Positions 1 to 10,491 of a DNA stretch of 35,123 bases are shown piece by piece. Both the position numbers and the translations under genes were made by a program. Every line of letters starts with the position of its first letter. The first letter of the stretch is position 1. Source of the DNA: Woeseiaceae bacterium (GTDB taxonomy: Bacteria > Pseudomonadota > Gammaproteobacteria > Steroidobacterales > Woeseiaceae). The stretch is taken from contig JAQWSV010000248.1 of NCBI GenBank assembly GCA_029243005.1, forward strand, positions 1 through 35,123, read 5' to 3'. Below the pieces are notes generated by a model. The model did no database searches. It was not told where the DNA came from and worked only from the letters and a program-made list of their open reading frames with translations.

Positions 1-504
1 TCATTTTGCAGCCTGATTGACGATGACACGCTGCCGCAACGCATCGCGCACAACGACGCCAAGATCAACAATGTCCTGCTCAGTGACGAAACGGGCGAGG
101 CCGTGTGTGTCATCGATCTCGATACCGTGACGCCCGGACTCGCCCTTTTTGATTTCGGCGACATGGTGAGAACCATGGCGACTGCTGCAGCCGAAGATCA
201 GGGTACCAACCAGGACATCACGATGCGCATGGACTATTACGAGGCAATCGCAGCGGGTTATCTCGACACAGCCGGCCATTTCCTGTCACCCGACGAGATT
301 GCGCATATGCCGGATGCGGGCAAGCTACTGACCGTTGAAACGGGCCTGCGCTTCCTGACGGACTACCTGGACGGCGACCAGTACTTTCGGACATCGAGAG
401 ATGGTCAGAACCTGGATCGATGTCGTACCCAGTTTGCCCTGGCCGATTCCATTGATTCGCACATGGAATCAATGCGAAAGATCACGGGGAAGCTGGTCCG
501 TTGA
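1..504 (+). CDS. Aminoglycoside/N-acetylhexosamine kinase-like phosphotransferase, C-terminal part (truncated by window start)
   Basis: Frame 1 is open from base 1: ...RIAHNDAKINNVLLSDETGEAVCVIDLDTVTPGLALFDFGDMVRT..., with the APH-type catalytic HNDxxxxN and IDLDT metal-binding motif. TGA at 502-504. Confidence 0.8.
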   Translation, partial: SFCSLIDDDTLPQRIAHNDAKINNVLLSDETGEAVCVIDLDTVTPGLALFDFGDMVRTMATAAAEDQGTNQDITMRMDYYEAIAAGYLDTAGHFLSPDEIAHMPDAGKLLTVETGLRFLTDYLDGDQYFRTSRDGQNLDRCRTQFALADSIDSHMESMRKITGKLVR

Positions 505-625
505 TCATCCACTTTATGTGATTCACCTTGCGGTCACGGCAGGCAGTACGAATAATGGCCTTCGCACTAACGCGCACAAAACGACAACCAATAATGTCGC
601 GCCAATCCATCGGTCAGGGGACAGC

Positions 626-1870
626 ATGCTGGATCGATTCGACAAGCAGCGCTTAGCCGCCTACATGCAGGTTATCCTGCTGGCGCTTGCTGCCTCAGTC
701 ATATACAGCGCACCCTATCTGCGCCAGCTGTTCAAGACCTCACTACTGGATGCGTTTTCGCTGACCGAAATGCAGCTCGGCAACCTGAGCACAATGTACG
801 CCATCTGTTCGATTATCTGTTACATCCCCGGGGGCTGGATTGCAGATCGGGTAGCGCCCCGCACCCTGGTCATCATCGCGCTGTTTACCAGCGCCGGCAC
901 GTATGCATGGTGGGCAACCATTCCGGGCTATTTCGAGCTACTGATTATCCACAGCCTATGGGGTGTAATCGGGGTGGGCATTCTCTGGGCAGCGATGTTC
1001 AAGCACCTTCGTTTGCTCGCCGGTGGCGATGACCAAGGACGGATGTTCGGCACGCTGGAAGGCACACGCGGACTGTTCGAAGCCATTCTTTTGACGGTGG
1101 CGACCTTCGTGTTCGGCCTGTTTGCAACCCGCAAGCTCGGCATGATCAATGTCATTATCATTTACACCGTTTTCGCCGCAGGACTCGGCGTCATCATGCT
1201 GTTCATGAAGGGCGTGTCGGGTAACAGCGACGATACCGCATCGGAAAAAATTCACCTGGCCGACGTGCTGCTGATCCTGAAGCAACCAACGATCTGGCTC
1301 CTGTGCGTCATCCTCACAGCCGTATATCACATCTTTTGGGCGACGATTGAATTCCCGAGTTTCGTGGAGACCGGCGGTTTCGCCATGCCGCTCGCAGCCG
1401 CCACGGCGCTGGGCGCGACGAAATTATGGATGCGGCCTTTCGGGGGTGTGTTTGCCGGCATGCTGGGCGATCAAATCGGCAATGTCCGCATGATGGAACT
1501 GCTTTTCATCGCCGGAATCATGGGTTGCGCCTATCTCGCACTCATTCCGACCACACCGGACCTCGCGTGGACCCTCTGGGTATTCATTTTTCCATTTGGC
1601 CTGCTGGCCTACGGGCTACGCGGCGTTTTCTGGGCATTGTTGTACGAATGTCCCGTGCCAACCCGCGTGCTGGGAACGGCGATCGGATTTATCTCAATTA
1701 TGGGTTACAGCTCCGATGCCTACATTCCCCAGGTCAGCGCCTACCTGCAAACGAACTATGACACCGGCCCCGCCTATCAACTCTTCTTTGCCTATGTAGG
1801 CTTTGCCGCAGTAATCGGCCTTATCGCCTCATGGAGGCTCGGCCGGATCACCCGGGCCAGAACACGATGA
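626..1870 (+). CDS. MFS transporter
   Basis: Multi-TM protein with [14 protein letters not shown] motif. The ORF track starts at 401, but [15 protein letters not shown] at 626 is the plausible start. The stop overlaps the next gene (ATGA). Confidence 0.8.
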   Translation: MLDRFDKQRLAAYMQVILLALAASVIYSAPYLRQLFKTSLLDAFSLTEMQLGNLSTMYAICSIICYIPGGWIADRVAPRTLVIIALFTSAGTYAWWATIPGYFELLIIHSLWGVIGVGILWAAMFKHLRLLAGGDDQGRMFGTLEGTRGLFEAILLTVATFVFGLFATRKLGMINVIIIYTVFAAGLGVIMLFMKGVSGNSDDTASEKIHLADVLLILKQPTIWLLCVILTAVYHIFWATIEFPSFVETGGFAMPLAAATALGATKLWMRPFGGVFAGMLGDQIGNVRMMELLFIAGIMGCAYLALIPTTPDLAWTLWVFIFPFGLLAYGLRGVFWALLYECPVPTRVLGTAIGFISIMGYSSDAYIPQVSAYLQTNYDTGPAYQLFFAYVGFAAVIGLIASWRLGRITRARTR

Positions 1871-3552
1871 GTGATTACGACTACATCGTTATTGGTGCCG
1901 GTTCCGCGGGCTGCGTGCTCGCTAATCGGCTCAGTGAAGACGCGGACACCCGCGTACTGCTCCTGGAAGCCGGCGGCTCGGACAACAGTATTTTCATTCG
2001 CATGCCGACGGCGTTGTCCATTCCGATGAATATGGACCGCTTCAACTGGGGCTTCGCGAGTGAGCCCGAACCCCACCTCGACGGTCGGCGCATAGACTGC
2101 CCCCGCGGGCGCGTGCTCGGCGGCTCCTCATCAATTAACGGCATGGTTTACGTGCGCGGCCACGCCTGCGATTTCGATGAGTGGCAAAAGGCCGGGGCCG
2201 CCGGCTGGGGCTACGCTGACTGCCTGCCCTATTTCAAAAAGTCCGAAACCTGGATGCTGGGAGAAGACACGTGGCGCGGTGGCGACGGCCCGCTCGGCAC
2301 GTGTAACGGCAACGAGATGAAAAATCCCCTGTATCGAGCATTCATCGAAGCAGGTATCGAGGCAGGGTATCCGTCGACTGACGACTGTAATGGCTATCAA
2401 CAGGAAGGCTTTGGTTCGATGCACATGACGGTCAGTGGCGGTGAGCGTTGCGCGACCTCGCGCGCGTACCTGGGGCCTGTGCAAAACCGAGCCAACCTGA
2501 ACGTCAAATCCGACGTCCTGGTCGAAAGGATCATTATGGACGGCAAGATAGCAACCGGCGTGACCTGGTCGAAGGGTGGTCGGCCCCAGCAGGCAAATGC
2601 AACTGCCGAGGTGATTGTCTGCGCTGGATCGATCGGTTCCCCGACGTTACTGCAACGATCGGGCATCGGCCCGGGTAATGTCCTGAAGGATGCCGGTGTG
2701 GACGTGGTCCACGATTTGCCCGGCGTCGGCGAAAACCTGCAGGATCACCTCGAAGTCTATTTCCAGTACCGGTGCAACATGCCCATAACCCTCAATTCGA
2801 AGATCGGGCTCCTCAGCAAGTTCATGATCGGCACGCGCTGGATACTGACGCGCTCCGGACTCGGCGCGACCAATCATTTCGAATCATGCGCCTTCATTCG
2901 TTCACGCGCTGGCGTTCGCTGGCCGGATATCCAGTTTCATTTCATGCCCGCCGCGATGCGTTACGACGGTCGTGCCGCCCTCGATGGCCACGGATTCCAG
3001 GTTCATGTCGGCCCGAACAAGCCGACCAGCCGTGGCAAGGTCCGGATTCGGGATGCCTGCACAGGCAGCAAGCCGCAGATTAACTTCAACTATCTCGAGA
3101 CGGAGCGAGATCGGAATGACTGGCGCACCTGCCTTCGACTGACGCGTGAAATTCTCGGTCAGCCGGCAATGGATGCGTACCGGGGCGATGAAATTCAGCC
3201 CGCGGTCGAACTCAGAGATGACAAGCATACCGATGCCTGGGTGCGACAAAACGTCGAAAGCGCTTACCATCCGTCGTGTACCTGCAAGATGGGCGCAGAC
3301 GACGACCCGATGGCTGTCCTCGACCCGCAGTGCCGAGTACGCGGTGTTGATAAATTGCGCGTCATCGACTCGTCGATTTTTCCGACGATCACCAACGGGA
3401 ATCTGAATGCACCGACGATCATGGTGGCCGAAAAAGGCGCAGACATCGTGCGTGGCCATGTTTTGAGCGGTGAAGACGTTGAACCCTGGATCGATCCGGA
3501 GTGGCAATCACGGCAACGCTCCGGTCCGGCGAAACGCGGCGACGTTACCTGA
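1867..3552 (+). CDS. betA: GMC oxidoreductase, choline dehydrogenase (BetA)-like
   Basis: [25 protein letters not shown] (FAD Rossmann), [54 protein letters not shown]. Closely resembles BetA along its length. Confidence 0.8.
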   Translation: MSDYDYIVIGAGSAGCVLANRLSEDADTRVLLLEAGGSDNSIFIRMPTALSIPMNMDRFNWGFASEPEPHLDGRRIDCPRGRVLGGSSSINGMVYVRGHACDFDEWQKAGAAGWGYADCLPYFKKSETWMLGEDTWRGGDGPLGTCNGNEMKNPLYRAFIEAGIEAGYPSTDDCNGYQQEGFGSMHMTVSGGERCATSRAYLGPVQNRANLNVKSDVLVERIIMDGKIATGVTWSKGGRPQQANATAEVIVCAGSIGSPTLLQRSGIGPGNVLKDAGVDVVHDLPGVGENLQDHLEVYFQYRCNMPITLNSKIGLLSKFMIGTRWILTRSGLGATNHFESCAFIRSRAGVRWPDIQFHFMPAAMRYDGRAALDGHGFQVHVGPNKPTSRGKVRIRDACTGSKPQINFNYLETERDRNDWRTCLRLTREILGQPAMDAYRGDEIQPAVELRDDKHTDAWVRQNVESAYHPSCTCKMGADDDPMAVLDPQCRVRGVDKLRVIDSSIFPTITNGNLNAPTIMVAEKGADIVRGHVLSGEDVEPWIDPEWQSRQRSGPAKRGDVT

Positions 3553-3572
3553 ACTGAGACATAGGAACCGCC

Positions 3573-5066
3573 TTGAAAAACTCAATCCGATTCTTGATTC
3601 CCCTGTTCGCGGCCGCCGCCTGTGGTGCCGAATCGCCAGCATCTGTCAGCGAGTCAACACGGACCTGGGACACACCGTATGCCGCAGGTTCAAGCACCGT
3701 GTTCCTCCACGACGAGTCGCGCCCCTATGATAGCGTTGCCAAAATCGATGAAGGCATGCGGACGCTCATCACAGAGATCTGGTACCCGATCGAACATGAA
3801 GTCGCCACCTCCGGCGACTATCGGCGCGCCACCTACGGCGATTATGTTTTCGGTAACCGTGACGTTCATGAACTCATGATGACGAAGACGACCTTTTTTC
3901 ACTTGACGGCTGACACTGTCAAAGACGGCACTTCCGTCGAGCAGATCGATGACGCGATCGAAGCACTTTTTCATCGCGAACGGGCGAGTTATGTGGATAC
4001 GCCCGTGGCTGAAAGCGATACGTCCTGGCCTGTCATCGTTATGTCGCATGGGGATGCGGGCAGCCGTTACAACATGGAATCGGCAACTGAATACCTTGCA
4101 GCAAATGGCTACGTCGTCATCGCGCCGGAACACACCGGGAACTCACCATACTCGATGACCGGCCACGACCCGGCATTCGAAAACGATGCAGATTTTCGCG
4201 AGGCGATGGCCGGCGTTATGCCGCATCTGTCCGAGCTCGGCACATACGGTAGTGAAGAACAGTATGGACAGAGTTACGCGCCGTCCGGCGGCGGACCCGA
4301 TACGCTGGGCTTCCTGCAGCAACTCGACGCCTCGCTACTGGAACGACTAAACGATCTGCGAGTCGCGTTGGATGAACTGGGCCGCATGAATGCCGAAGGT
4401 TTTTCCAGCGCCGCGCCGGGTTCCCTCGACCTCGAACGCATCGGCCTGATGGGTCGCTCATTCGGCGGCGCAACAACATTGCTTGGGCTGGTGATGGAAC
4501 CACGATTCACGGCCGGTTTTTCGGTGGCGCCACCTGGATACCTCGATCCCCGAGCCGGCTTACCGGCGGCAGTCCTGAAGCCGCCAGCTGAAGAATCCGT
4601 GCTGCTGAGTGCCGACGGGCCATTTCCGTTGACCACTATAAGCAAGCCGACCGTGTTATTGAGCGGCGGCGAAGACGCCCTGATTATCGGGCTCAGCGCA
4701 TCGGTAGCGCAGGCGGCGGGACTGCCTGCACCCAGCGCCGACAACCCGCACCCGTTGCTACGCCAGGCTTTCGAGTCGACTAACGCCCCAGTCGTGTGGG
4801 GCATGCTCGCCGATTCAAATCACGCATCTTTCGGCGTCTCCGGCGGTTACTGGCGGCGGGACCTGAAGTCGAACACACAAGCTCGGACCTTCGACAACGA
4901 GACGAAATTTGAACTGGTTGATCCGGAGCTGGCACACCGGATGCAGAGAGAGCTTGCACTTAACTTCTTCGACCTAACGATTCGTGAAGATACCGATGCA
5001 TTGGAACGGCTGGGCACTAACGAATATGCGGCCCATGGCCTGACGATCGAGCTGCGGAACTTCTGA
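3573..5066 (+). CDS. Secreted alpha/beta hydrolase (PAF-acetylhydrolase / dienelactone hydrolase-like)
   Basis: TTG start, signal/lipoprotein-like N-terminus (FLIPLFAAAACGAE), VIVMSHGDAGSRY oxyanion region, GRSFGG nucleophile elbow. Confidence 0.65.
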   Translation: MKNSIRFLIPLFAAAACGAESPASVSESTRTWDTPYAAGSSTVFLHDESRPYDSVAKIDEGMRTLITEIWYPIEHEVATSGDYRRATYGDYVFGNRDVHELMMTKTTFFHLTADTVKDGTSVEQIDDAIEALFHRERASYVDTPVAESDTSWPVIVMSHGDAGSRYNMESATEYLAANGYVVIAPEHTGNSPYSMTGHDPAFENDADFREAMAGVMPHLSELGTYGSEEQYGQSYAPSGGGPDTLGFLQQLDASLLERLNDLRVALDELGRMNAEGFSSAAPGSLDLERIGLMGRSFGGATTLLGLVMEPRFTAGFSVAPPGYLDPRAGLPAAVLKPPAEESVLLSADGPFPLTTISKPTVLLSGGEDALIIGLSASVAQAAGLPAPSADNPHPLLRQAFESTNAPVVWGMLADSNHASFGVSGGYWRRDLKSNTQARTFDNETKFELVDPELAHRMQRELALNFFDLTIREDTDALERLGTNEYAAHGLTIELRNF

Positions 5067-5073
5067 GCCGCCC

Positions 5074-6198
5074 GTGACGGAAATTCTCTCAGTTGCAATC
5101 ATCATCACGACGCTGACGTCGCTCCTCATCGTCGCGCGCTGGCGTAACCTACGTTGCGAAGGACCATCTCCCGTTTCGCTTTTCACCTTTATTGCCATTC
5201 TGTTCACGTCTGGCCTAGACGTGGGACTGATCATGTTCCCGCTGGTCGACTTCGAGTCTTATGCCAACAACCCAGCATACGACTTTGCCAATCCCCTGGC
5301 ATTTGAGTTCGGCTTCTGGGGCTTTCTCGTCTGGGGTTTCTATTTCCTAACGACGTTCTACTTCTGCATCATTGAACCGAAACTGAAGCTATTTGAAGTT
5401 CCGGCGATCAAATTTACCAACAATGTCGTCATCGTCGGCACCTGCGCGTTCACCGGCTTTTTGTTCCTGCAATACCTGCCCAGTTACATCGACGGCATTT
5501 CGGACACGGCTCGATTCGGGCTCGTTGCGCTGGTGGTGCTGTTTGCTGCCATGTCGAGTACGCATATTCGTTTCGTCGCGATACTGAGTCTGTCGTCAAC
5601 ATGGGTTTTTTTCGCACTGATCGCCGGCGTGTGGCTGGTATCCGGCATGGGATTTGGCGGACTGGCGTCGTCCATGGCCAATATCGGCGAGTACTTCGGC
5701 AACATTCACCGCTTTGTGTTACCTGTTAGCGACTATCACCAGTTCTACCTGTACTGGTGGTTTGCATGGAGCATCATGATCGGCCAGTTCGTAGCGCGCT
5801 TCATTGGCGGGCTGAAGACCTGGCAGTTGTTACTCGCACTACTGATCGTACCGTCCATTCCGATCGCGATCTGGTTCTCGGTGCTTTACTACTATTTTTC
5901 CAGTGGTATCGCGATTCCGGACGCCTGGCGCATTGCAATGATCGTGGTCGGTGTGATCTTCGTCGTGAACTCGCTCGACTCACTGATGCGGCTGTACACC
6001 CAGAACCTCGGCTTGACGGTGGCACGTCTTGGTACCTGGCAGTACGTCACGGGCAACTGGACCGCTTTGTTCGGACTCGTATTGCTCTATCAGTTCACAC
6101 CGCTCGAGATCGAGTGGGTGGGCCTCGTCGTGATCGGCATCTACGCCGCAGTCTACGCACTGGTCTTCCGGCGGCGTGCCGATTTGTCCGCAGCCTAG
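5074..6198 (+). CDS. Divergent, shortened BCCT-like membrane protein
   Basis: 374 aa multi-TM. [29 protein letters not shown] aligns by eye with [30 protein letters not shown] of the BCCT at 11620-13170. [22 protein letters not shown] aligns with [23 protein letters not shown]. Confidence 0.6.
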   Translation: [374 protein letters not shown]

Positions 6199-7463
6199 TC
6201 TGCATTGATCTCCGTCAGTGCCTGGTACGTAGCGACCTTCATCTGAAAGCGTGTCGGATCACTCCATGGTGAGCCCAGGAACTGGGTCATTAGGATGGCG
6301 ACCAGGTCTTCTTCCGGGTCGATCCAGAACTTCGTGTTCGCAGCGCCGCCCCAGGAATATTCCCCTTTCGACGTGATGACGCCAGCCTGGCCCGGATCCG
6401 TCACGACGCCGAAACCGAGACCGAAGGACTGTCCGGGATACAGGTGCGACCCCGGGTATTCGTCCGCGCCTTCGTTGCGCGTTTCGTCGGTGAGCTGGTT
6501 GATAGTCATGTACTGGACCGTCTTCGGCCCCAGAATGCGCACACCGTTGTAAGAACCGCCCTGGCGAAGCATTTCGCAGAAGATCATGTAGTCCATCGCA
6601 GTAGACAACAATCCGGCGCCACCCGAGAACAACGTAACGCCTTGGATGGGGCGACTGGCTGCGGCCGGAATCACTGCCATACTGCCGGCGTCCTGGTCCC
6701 AGTAGTGATTGCTGGCTACCCGGTGTAGTTTGTCGTCAGGCACGTTGAAGAAGGTATCGTTCATACCCAGCGGCGTGAAAATCTGACGATCGAAGAACGC
6801 CTCGAGCGTCATGCCACTGAGTCGCTCGACGAACGCACCGAGCACGTCTGTCGCTATGCTGTAGTGGTAACGCGAGCCGGGCTCAAAGCGCAACGGAATT
6901 TCCGACAGCCGCTTTATCATCTCGTCGAGATCCCTGCTGTCAGCCAGCCTCGACTCCTGGTACGCGAGATCCACCGGATTGTCGTTATGGAAGCCGTACG
7001 TCAATCCTGCGCTGTGCGACATCAATTGTTCAATCGTCATTGGAGATGCCGGATCAACGAGTTCGCCGTCCCTGAGCAGCTTCTGGTCTTCGAATTCCGG
7101 CAGATACATTGCAACCGGATCATTCAACTGAAACCTGCCTTCCTCGTACAGCATCATCATCGCGACCGTCGTAATCGGCTTGGTCATTGAATAGATACGG
7201 AACAGCGCGTCATTATCGATCGACTTGTCGTTGTCCAAGCCGTAATTTCCGGCAGATTCGAAGTGTACGATCTTGCCGTTACGCGCAACCATCGTAACGA
7301 CGCCAACCAGGCGGCCATCGTCGATGTCCCGGCGGACGAAGTCGTTGATCTGTCCGAGGCGCTCACTCGAAAATCCAACGACCTCGGGATCGGCAAACTC
7401 CAGCTCGGCCGCGAACAGCGGCAGGGAACCCAGGGTCAACAGCAAGCAACGGATTGTATTCAT
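6195..7463 (-). CDS. Beta-lactamase-family serine hydrolase (class C / EstB-like)
   Basis: SxxK motif in FRIYSMTKPITTVAMMMLYEEG, YHYSIATDVLG. Signal peptide MNTIRCLLLTLGSLPLFAAE gives the likely start at 7463 rather than 7661. Confidence 0.8.
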   Translation of the reverse strand: MNTIRCLLLTLGSLPLFAAELEFADPEVVGFSSERLGQINDFVRRDIDDGRLVGVVTMVARNGKIVHFESAGNYGLDNDKSIDNDALFRIYSMTKPITTVAMMMLYEEGRFQLNDPVAMYLPEFEDQKLLRDGELVDPASPMTIEQLMSHSAGLTYGFHNDNPVDLAYQESRLADSRDLDEMIKRLSEIPLRFEPGSRYHYSIATDVLGAFVERLSGMTLEAFFDRQIFTPLGMNDTFFNVPDDKLHRVASNHYWDQDAGSMAVIPAAASRPIQGVTLFSGGAGLLSTAMDYMIFCEMLRQGGSYNGVRILGPKTVQYMTINQLTDETRNEGADEYPGSHLYPGQSFGLGFGVVTDPGQAGVITSKGEYSWGGAANTKFWIDPEEDLVAILMTQFLGSPWSDPTRFQMKVATYQALTEINAD

Positions 7464-7689
7464 TATTTGATAGCCAGTGGACAGCAGGGAAGGGTGTTTC
7501 AATGTTGTCGATCGATGCGCCGAAGTCAATTGCCGGCCGTTTATCTTTTGATGGTATAGCTGTGGTACGGGGCGAGGGAATCTATCGCGCTTTCGAGTTC
7601 GCCGGTCTTCCAGGCAAACAAGCGGACCGGTTCGCGACATCCTCGTCGAGCGGGGCGTCATCGCCCCATAGGGTCAACTGCCTCCGGAT

Positions 7690-8808
7690 TCAGGTGCTTT
7701 CCCACCGGTCTGTGCGTACTACCGCGCTGCGAACATCACCCTCTGCATCGATCGTTACCCGGGTTCCTGGCCTAATGTGAGGTGCATCGATCATGGCAAA
7801 AGCAATATTCGTCTCGTACTTCAACGACCAGACCTTAGACGTAACAAACCCTACTTTGGCGCCATTCTCGCTGAGGACGGGCCAATCCGAACGCATCGGT
7901 GCCATATCTTCGCCATCGATGAAAAGATTGACGAGCCGCCGAGATTCCCCTTTCTCGCGAACGCTGACAAGTGCGTCGCGACACATGTATTCGGCTTCCT
8001 TGTCGATATCGATGTAGCACTCCAGCGCCGCTTCAATCGGATTGGTGTCGATCGTCATGTCAGCACCATAAGACTTCAGGCCCGTCTCGATACGCTCGAT
8101 GAGATTAGGGGCGCCAGGCCCAACGTTGTACTTCTGGCCTACGCCCCAAAACAGATCCCAAAGCTCCTCGCCTCGCGACGAGTCCTGAAGGTAGACCTCA
8201 AAGCCCCCTTTACCGCTCCAGCCTGAGCGCGCGATCTTGACCGGCGTGCCGGCAACCGTTTCGTCAATAAACCAGAAAAAACGAATGTCCCGGGTATGCG
8301 CACCGACCACATCCGCCATGAGGTCATCCGCTTTTGGTCCCTGGATCGCAAGCGGACTGACATCGGGTTCGAACACCTTCACATCAAAGCCGCGACCATA
8401 GGCGATACCTTTTACCCAAAGACAAACATCGGAGTCGGCAATCGACAACCAGAAACGATCCTCAGCGAGCCGGAGAATAATAGGGTCATTTATGATGCCG
8501 CCGTACTCGTCACAAAGCGGCGCGTACAAACATTGTCCAACAGCACATTTGGAAATGTCCCGCGGGGTGATCAACTCGGTCAGGCGAAGGGCATCGGGAC
8601 CGACGATTTCGACTTGCCGCTGGCAGGCAACGTCCCAGAGCTGTACATGCTTGCAGAGGTGTTCGTACGACTTCTCGTAGGACTCGTACACCATCGGCAA
8701 AGTCATCTTATTGTACAGCGAGAAAAAGCTCGCACCATTCTCGATCGCCCGCTTCTCGTATGGGGACTTGCGCAGCCTGCGCGACAGGATCATAGGAACA
8801 GTCGACAT
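7690..8808 (-). CDS. dmdA: DmdA-like dimethylsulfoniopropionate demethylase (GcvT-fold aminomethyltransferase family)
   Basis: SRRLRKSPYE...LWDVACQRQVEIVGPDA, GGIINDPI, FDVKVFEPDVSPLAIQGPKADDLMA, ARSGWSGKGGFEVYL, IERIETGLKSYGADMT. This pattern is typical of DmdA proteins. Function is not provable from sequence alone. Confidence 0.65.
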   Translation of the reverse strand: MSTVPMILSRRLRKSPYEKRAIENGASFFSLYNKMTLPMVYESYEKSYEHLCKHVQLWDVACQRQVEIVGPDALRLTELITPRDISKCAVGQCLYAPLCDEYGGIINDPIILRLAEDRFWLSIADSDVCLWVKGIAYGRGFDVKVFEPDVSPLAIQGPKADDLMADVVGAHTRDIRFFWFIDETVAGTPVKIARSGWSGKGGFEVYLQDSSRGEELWDLFWGVGQKYNVGPGAPNLIERIETGLKSYGADMTIDTNPIEAALECYIDIDKEAEYMCRDALVSVREKGESRRLVNLFIDGEDMAPMRSDWPVLSENGAKVGFVTSKVWSLKYETNIAFAMIDAPHIRPGTRVTIDAEGDVRSAVVRTDRWEST

Positions 8809-9000
8809 CGTTCGTATTCGTCTATTGTTGTGTCTCGGTGAGGCGACTTTTTTTCACAAACAAGCCGGCGGCGCAAGCATTTCCGACTCCCTGCCCACAC
8901 TGTGGCACGTTTGGCTTGCATGACCGATAAAACTTGGCCAGAGTTCGCAAAATCTCTCACGGGGCTAGTTCCCACTGTGCGGATTCCGGGAGGAGCGCGC

Positions 9001-10473
9001 ATGAAAACCCGATTCACCTTATGTACAGGGATAGTGCTACTTCTCTCGCTGGACGTTTGGGCAAGTTACGCCATTTATGTTGGCAAGAACCGGACTGAGG
9101 ACGGCAGCGTCATGATCGGCGGGTCGGGCGACGAAGTTTCGAGCCACTGGCTCGAAGTTGTTCCGGCCATAGATCATCCGCCGGGGACAACGATAACCGT
9201 CGGCGTGACATCGGAGGCCAACCTGCCGGGTGAATTCATCGAAATTCTGCAGGCGCCGCACACCTATCGCTTCCTAACGATGGAGTACTCCGACTACCTG
9301 GGATTCCCACCGCCGCTTACGAACGGTGGCCTGAACGAGAACAACGTCGCTGGCCGCGACGTCTGGTCACCGTCACGTGGCGAGCTTGTCGAGATGACGC
9401 CGAACCCGCAGACCGGACCGCAATACAGCGACCTATCGCGCATCGCCATGCAACGGGCACGAAATGCGCGTGAAGCCGTCGAGATTATCGGCGCACTGAT
9501 TGACAAGCACAGCTATTCAACATACGGCGGCAACTCGCACATGTTTGCCGACGAGAACGAAGGTTGGGTGCTGATTAACTACGCAGGCGGCCAAGGCTTG
9601 TGGATTGCGGAACGGCTCGGGCCGGACGACGTGCGCATGTCCTATCCAGGGTATATCCACGAAGTTCCGCTCGACTTTCGCCACAGCGACGATTTCATGG
9701 GCAGTGCCAACTTCATTTCGTTCGCAGTCGAACAGGGCTGGTTCGATCCTGACAGTGGCAACACGTTCAATGCGACAGACGTGTACGGCGGGTCCGGAGA
9801 ACGATATCCCCGTAACGCGATGGAACAGGAATTACGGGATGCCGGCACCATCAATCTTCGCATGATGATGAATGCCGTACGCGACCCACGTATTTCGATG
9901 GACTCAACCGGCTACGGTCAGGTTGCCGCATTACAGAACAATGGCCGTCCCGAGATGAATATTCTCTGGGTCGCGCCAACAGGCTCTGTTACGGCACCGT
10001 TCATTCCGTATCGTATTGGCGTGCAGGCCATCGCACCGCAGTTTGGCAAGCACCGTTACCTCACCAAAGGTGAGGCCTCTCGCTTTCTCGACGCCGACTG
10101 GCAAATTCGTGAAGCAACGCAATTCGCCGGCAGGACCTTCAAACGCCTGATGTACTACACCTGCGATCGCCCGGAGGAGTTCCTGCCTGAGGTAAATGCG
10201 GCGCTGACCGCGTTCGAGAACCGGTTAATTGCGGAGCAGGAGATCGTGACTGATACGGCTAACGTCCTCTTCGGTCAGGGCAGGCGGGACCTCGCGCTTG
10301 ATTACCTGACGCGATACAGCCGCGTCAGCGGCGCCGAAGGTCTCGATCTGGGCAACGCACTGCTCGCCAGCATCGAAGCACGGACAGAGGCCATTTACGG
10401 CCTGCGTGAGCCTGCCACCAGCAAGATGAGTGCCGCCGCCGGCGAGCGCATCAACTGCCTCCCGAAAGACTGA
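9001..10473 (+). CDS. Peptidase C69 (dipeptidase)-like Ntn-hydrolase, secreted; predicted nucleophile Cys replaced by Ser
   Basis: GGAGGAGCGCGC upstream of ATG. Signal peptide ending VWA then SYAIYVGKNRTEDGSVMIGG; FPPPLTNGGLNENNVAGRDVWSPSRGELVEMTPNPQ, ARNAREAVEIIG. Confidence 0.7.
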   Translation: MKTRFTLCTGIVLLLSLDVWASYAIYVGKNRTEDGSVMIGGSGDEVSSHWLEVVPAIDHPPGTTITVGVTSEANLPGEFIEILQAPHTYRFLTMEYSDYLGFPPPLTNGGLNENNVAGRDVWSPSRGELVEMTPNPQTGPQYSDLSRIAMQRARNAREAVEIIGALIDKHSYSTYGGNSHMFADENEGWVLINYAGGQGLWIAERLGPDDVRMSYPGYIHEVPLDFRHSDDFMGSANFISFAVEQGWFDPDSGNTFNATDVYGGSGERYPRNAMEQELRDAGTINLRMMMNAVRDPRISMDSTGYGQVAALQNNGRPEMNILWVAPTGSVTAPFIPYRIGVQAIAPQFGKHRYLTKGEASRFLDADWQIREATQFAGRTFKRLMYYTCDRPEEFLPEVNAALTAFENRLIAEQEIVTDTANVLFGQGRRDLALDYLTRYSRVSGAEGLDLGNALLASIEARTEAIYGLREPATSKMSAAAGERINCLPKD

Positions 10474-10491
10474 CGGCAACACCCGGGACCG

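Noticed and set aside
7652-7667. Hairpin GGGGCG-TCAT-CGCCCC as an intrinsic terminator of the dmdA-like gene
   Set aside because: No T-run follows on the minus strand; too weak to call as a terminator.
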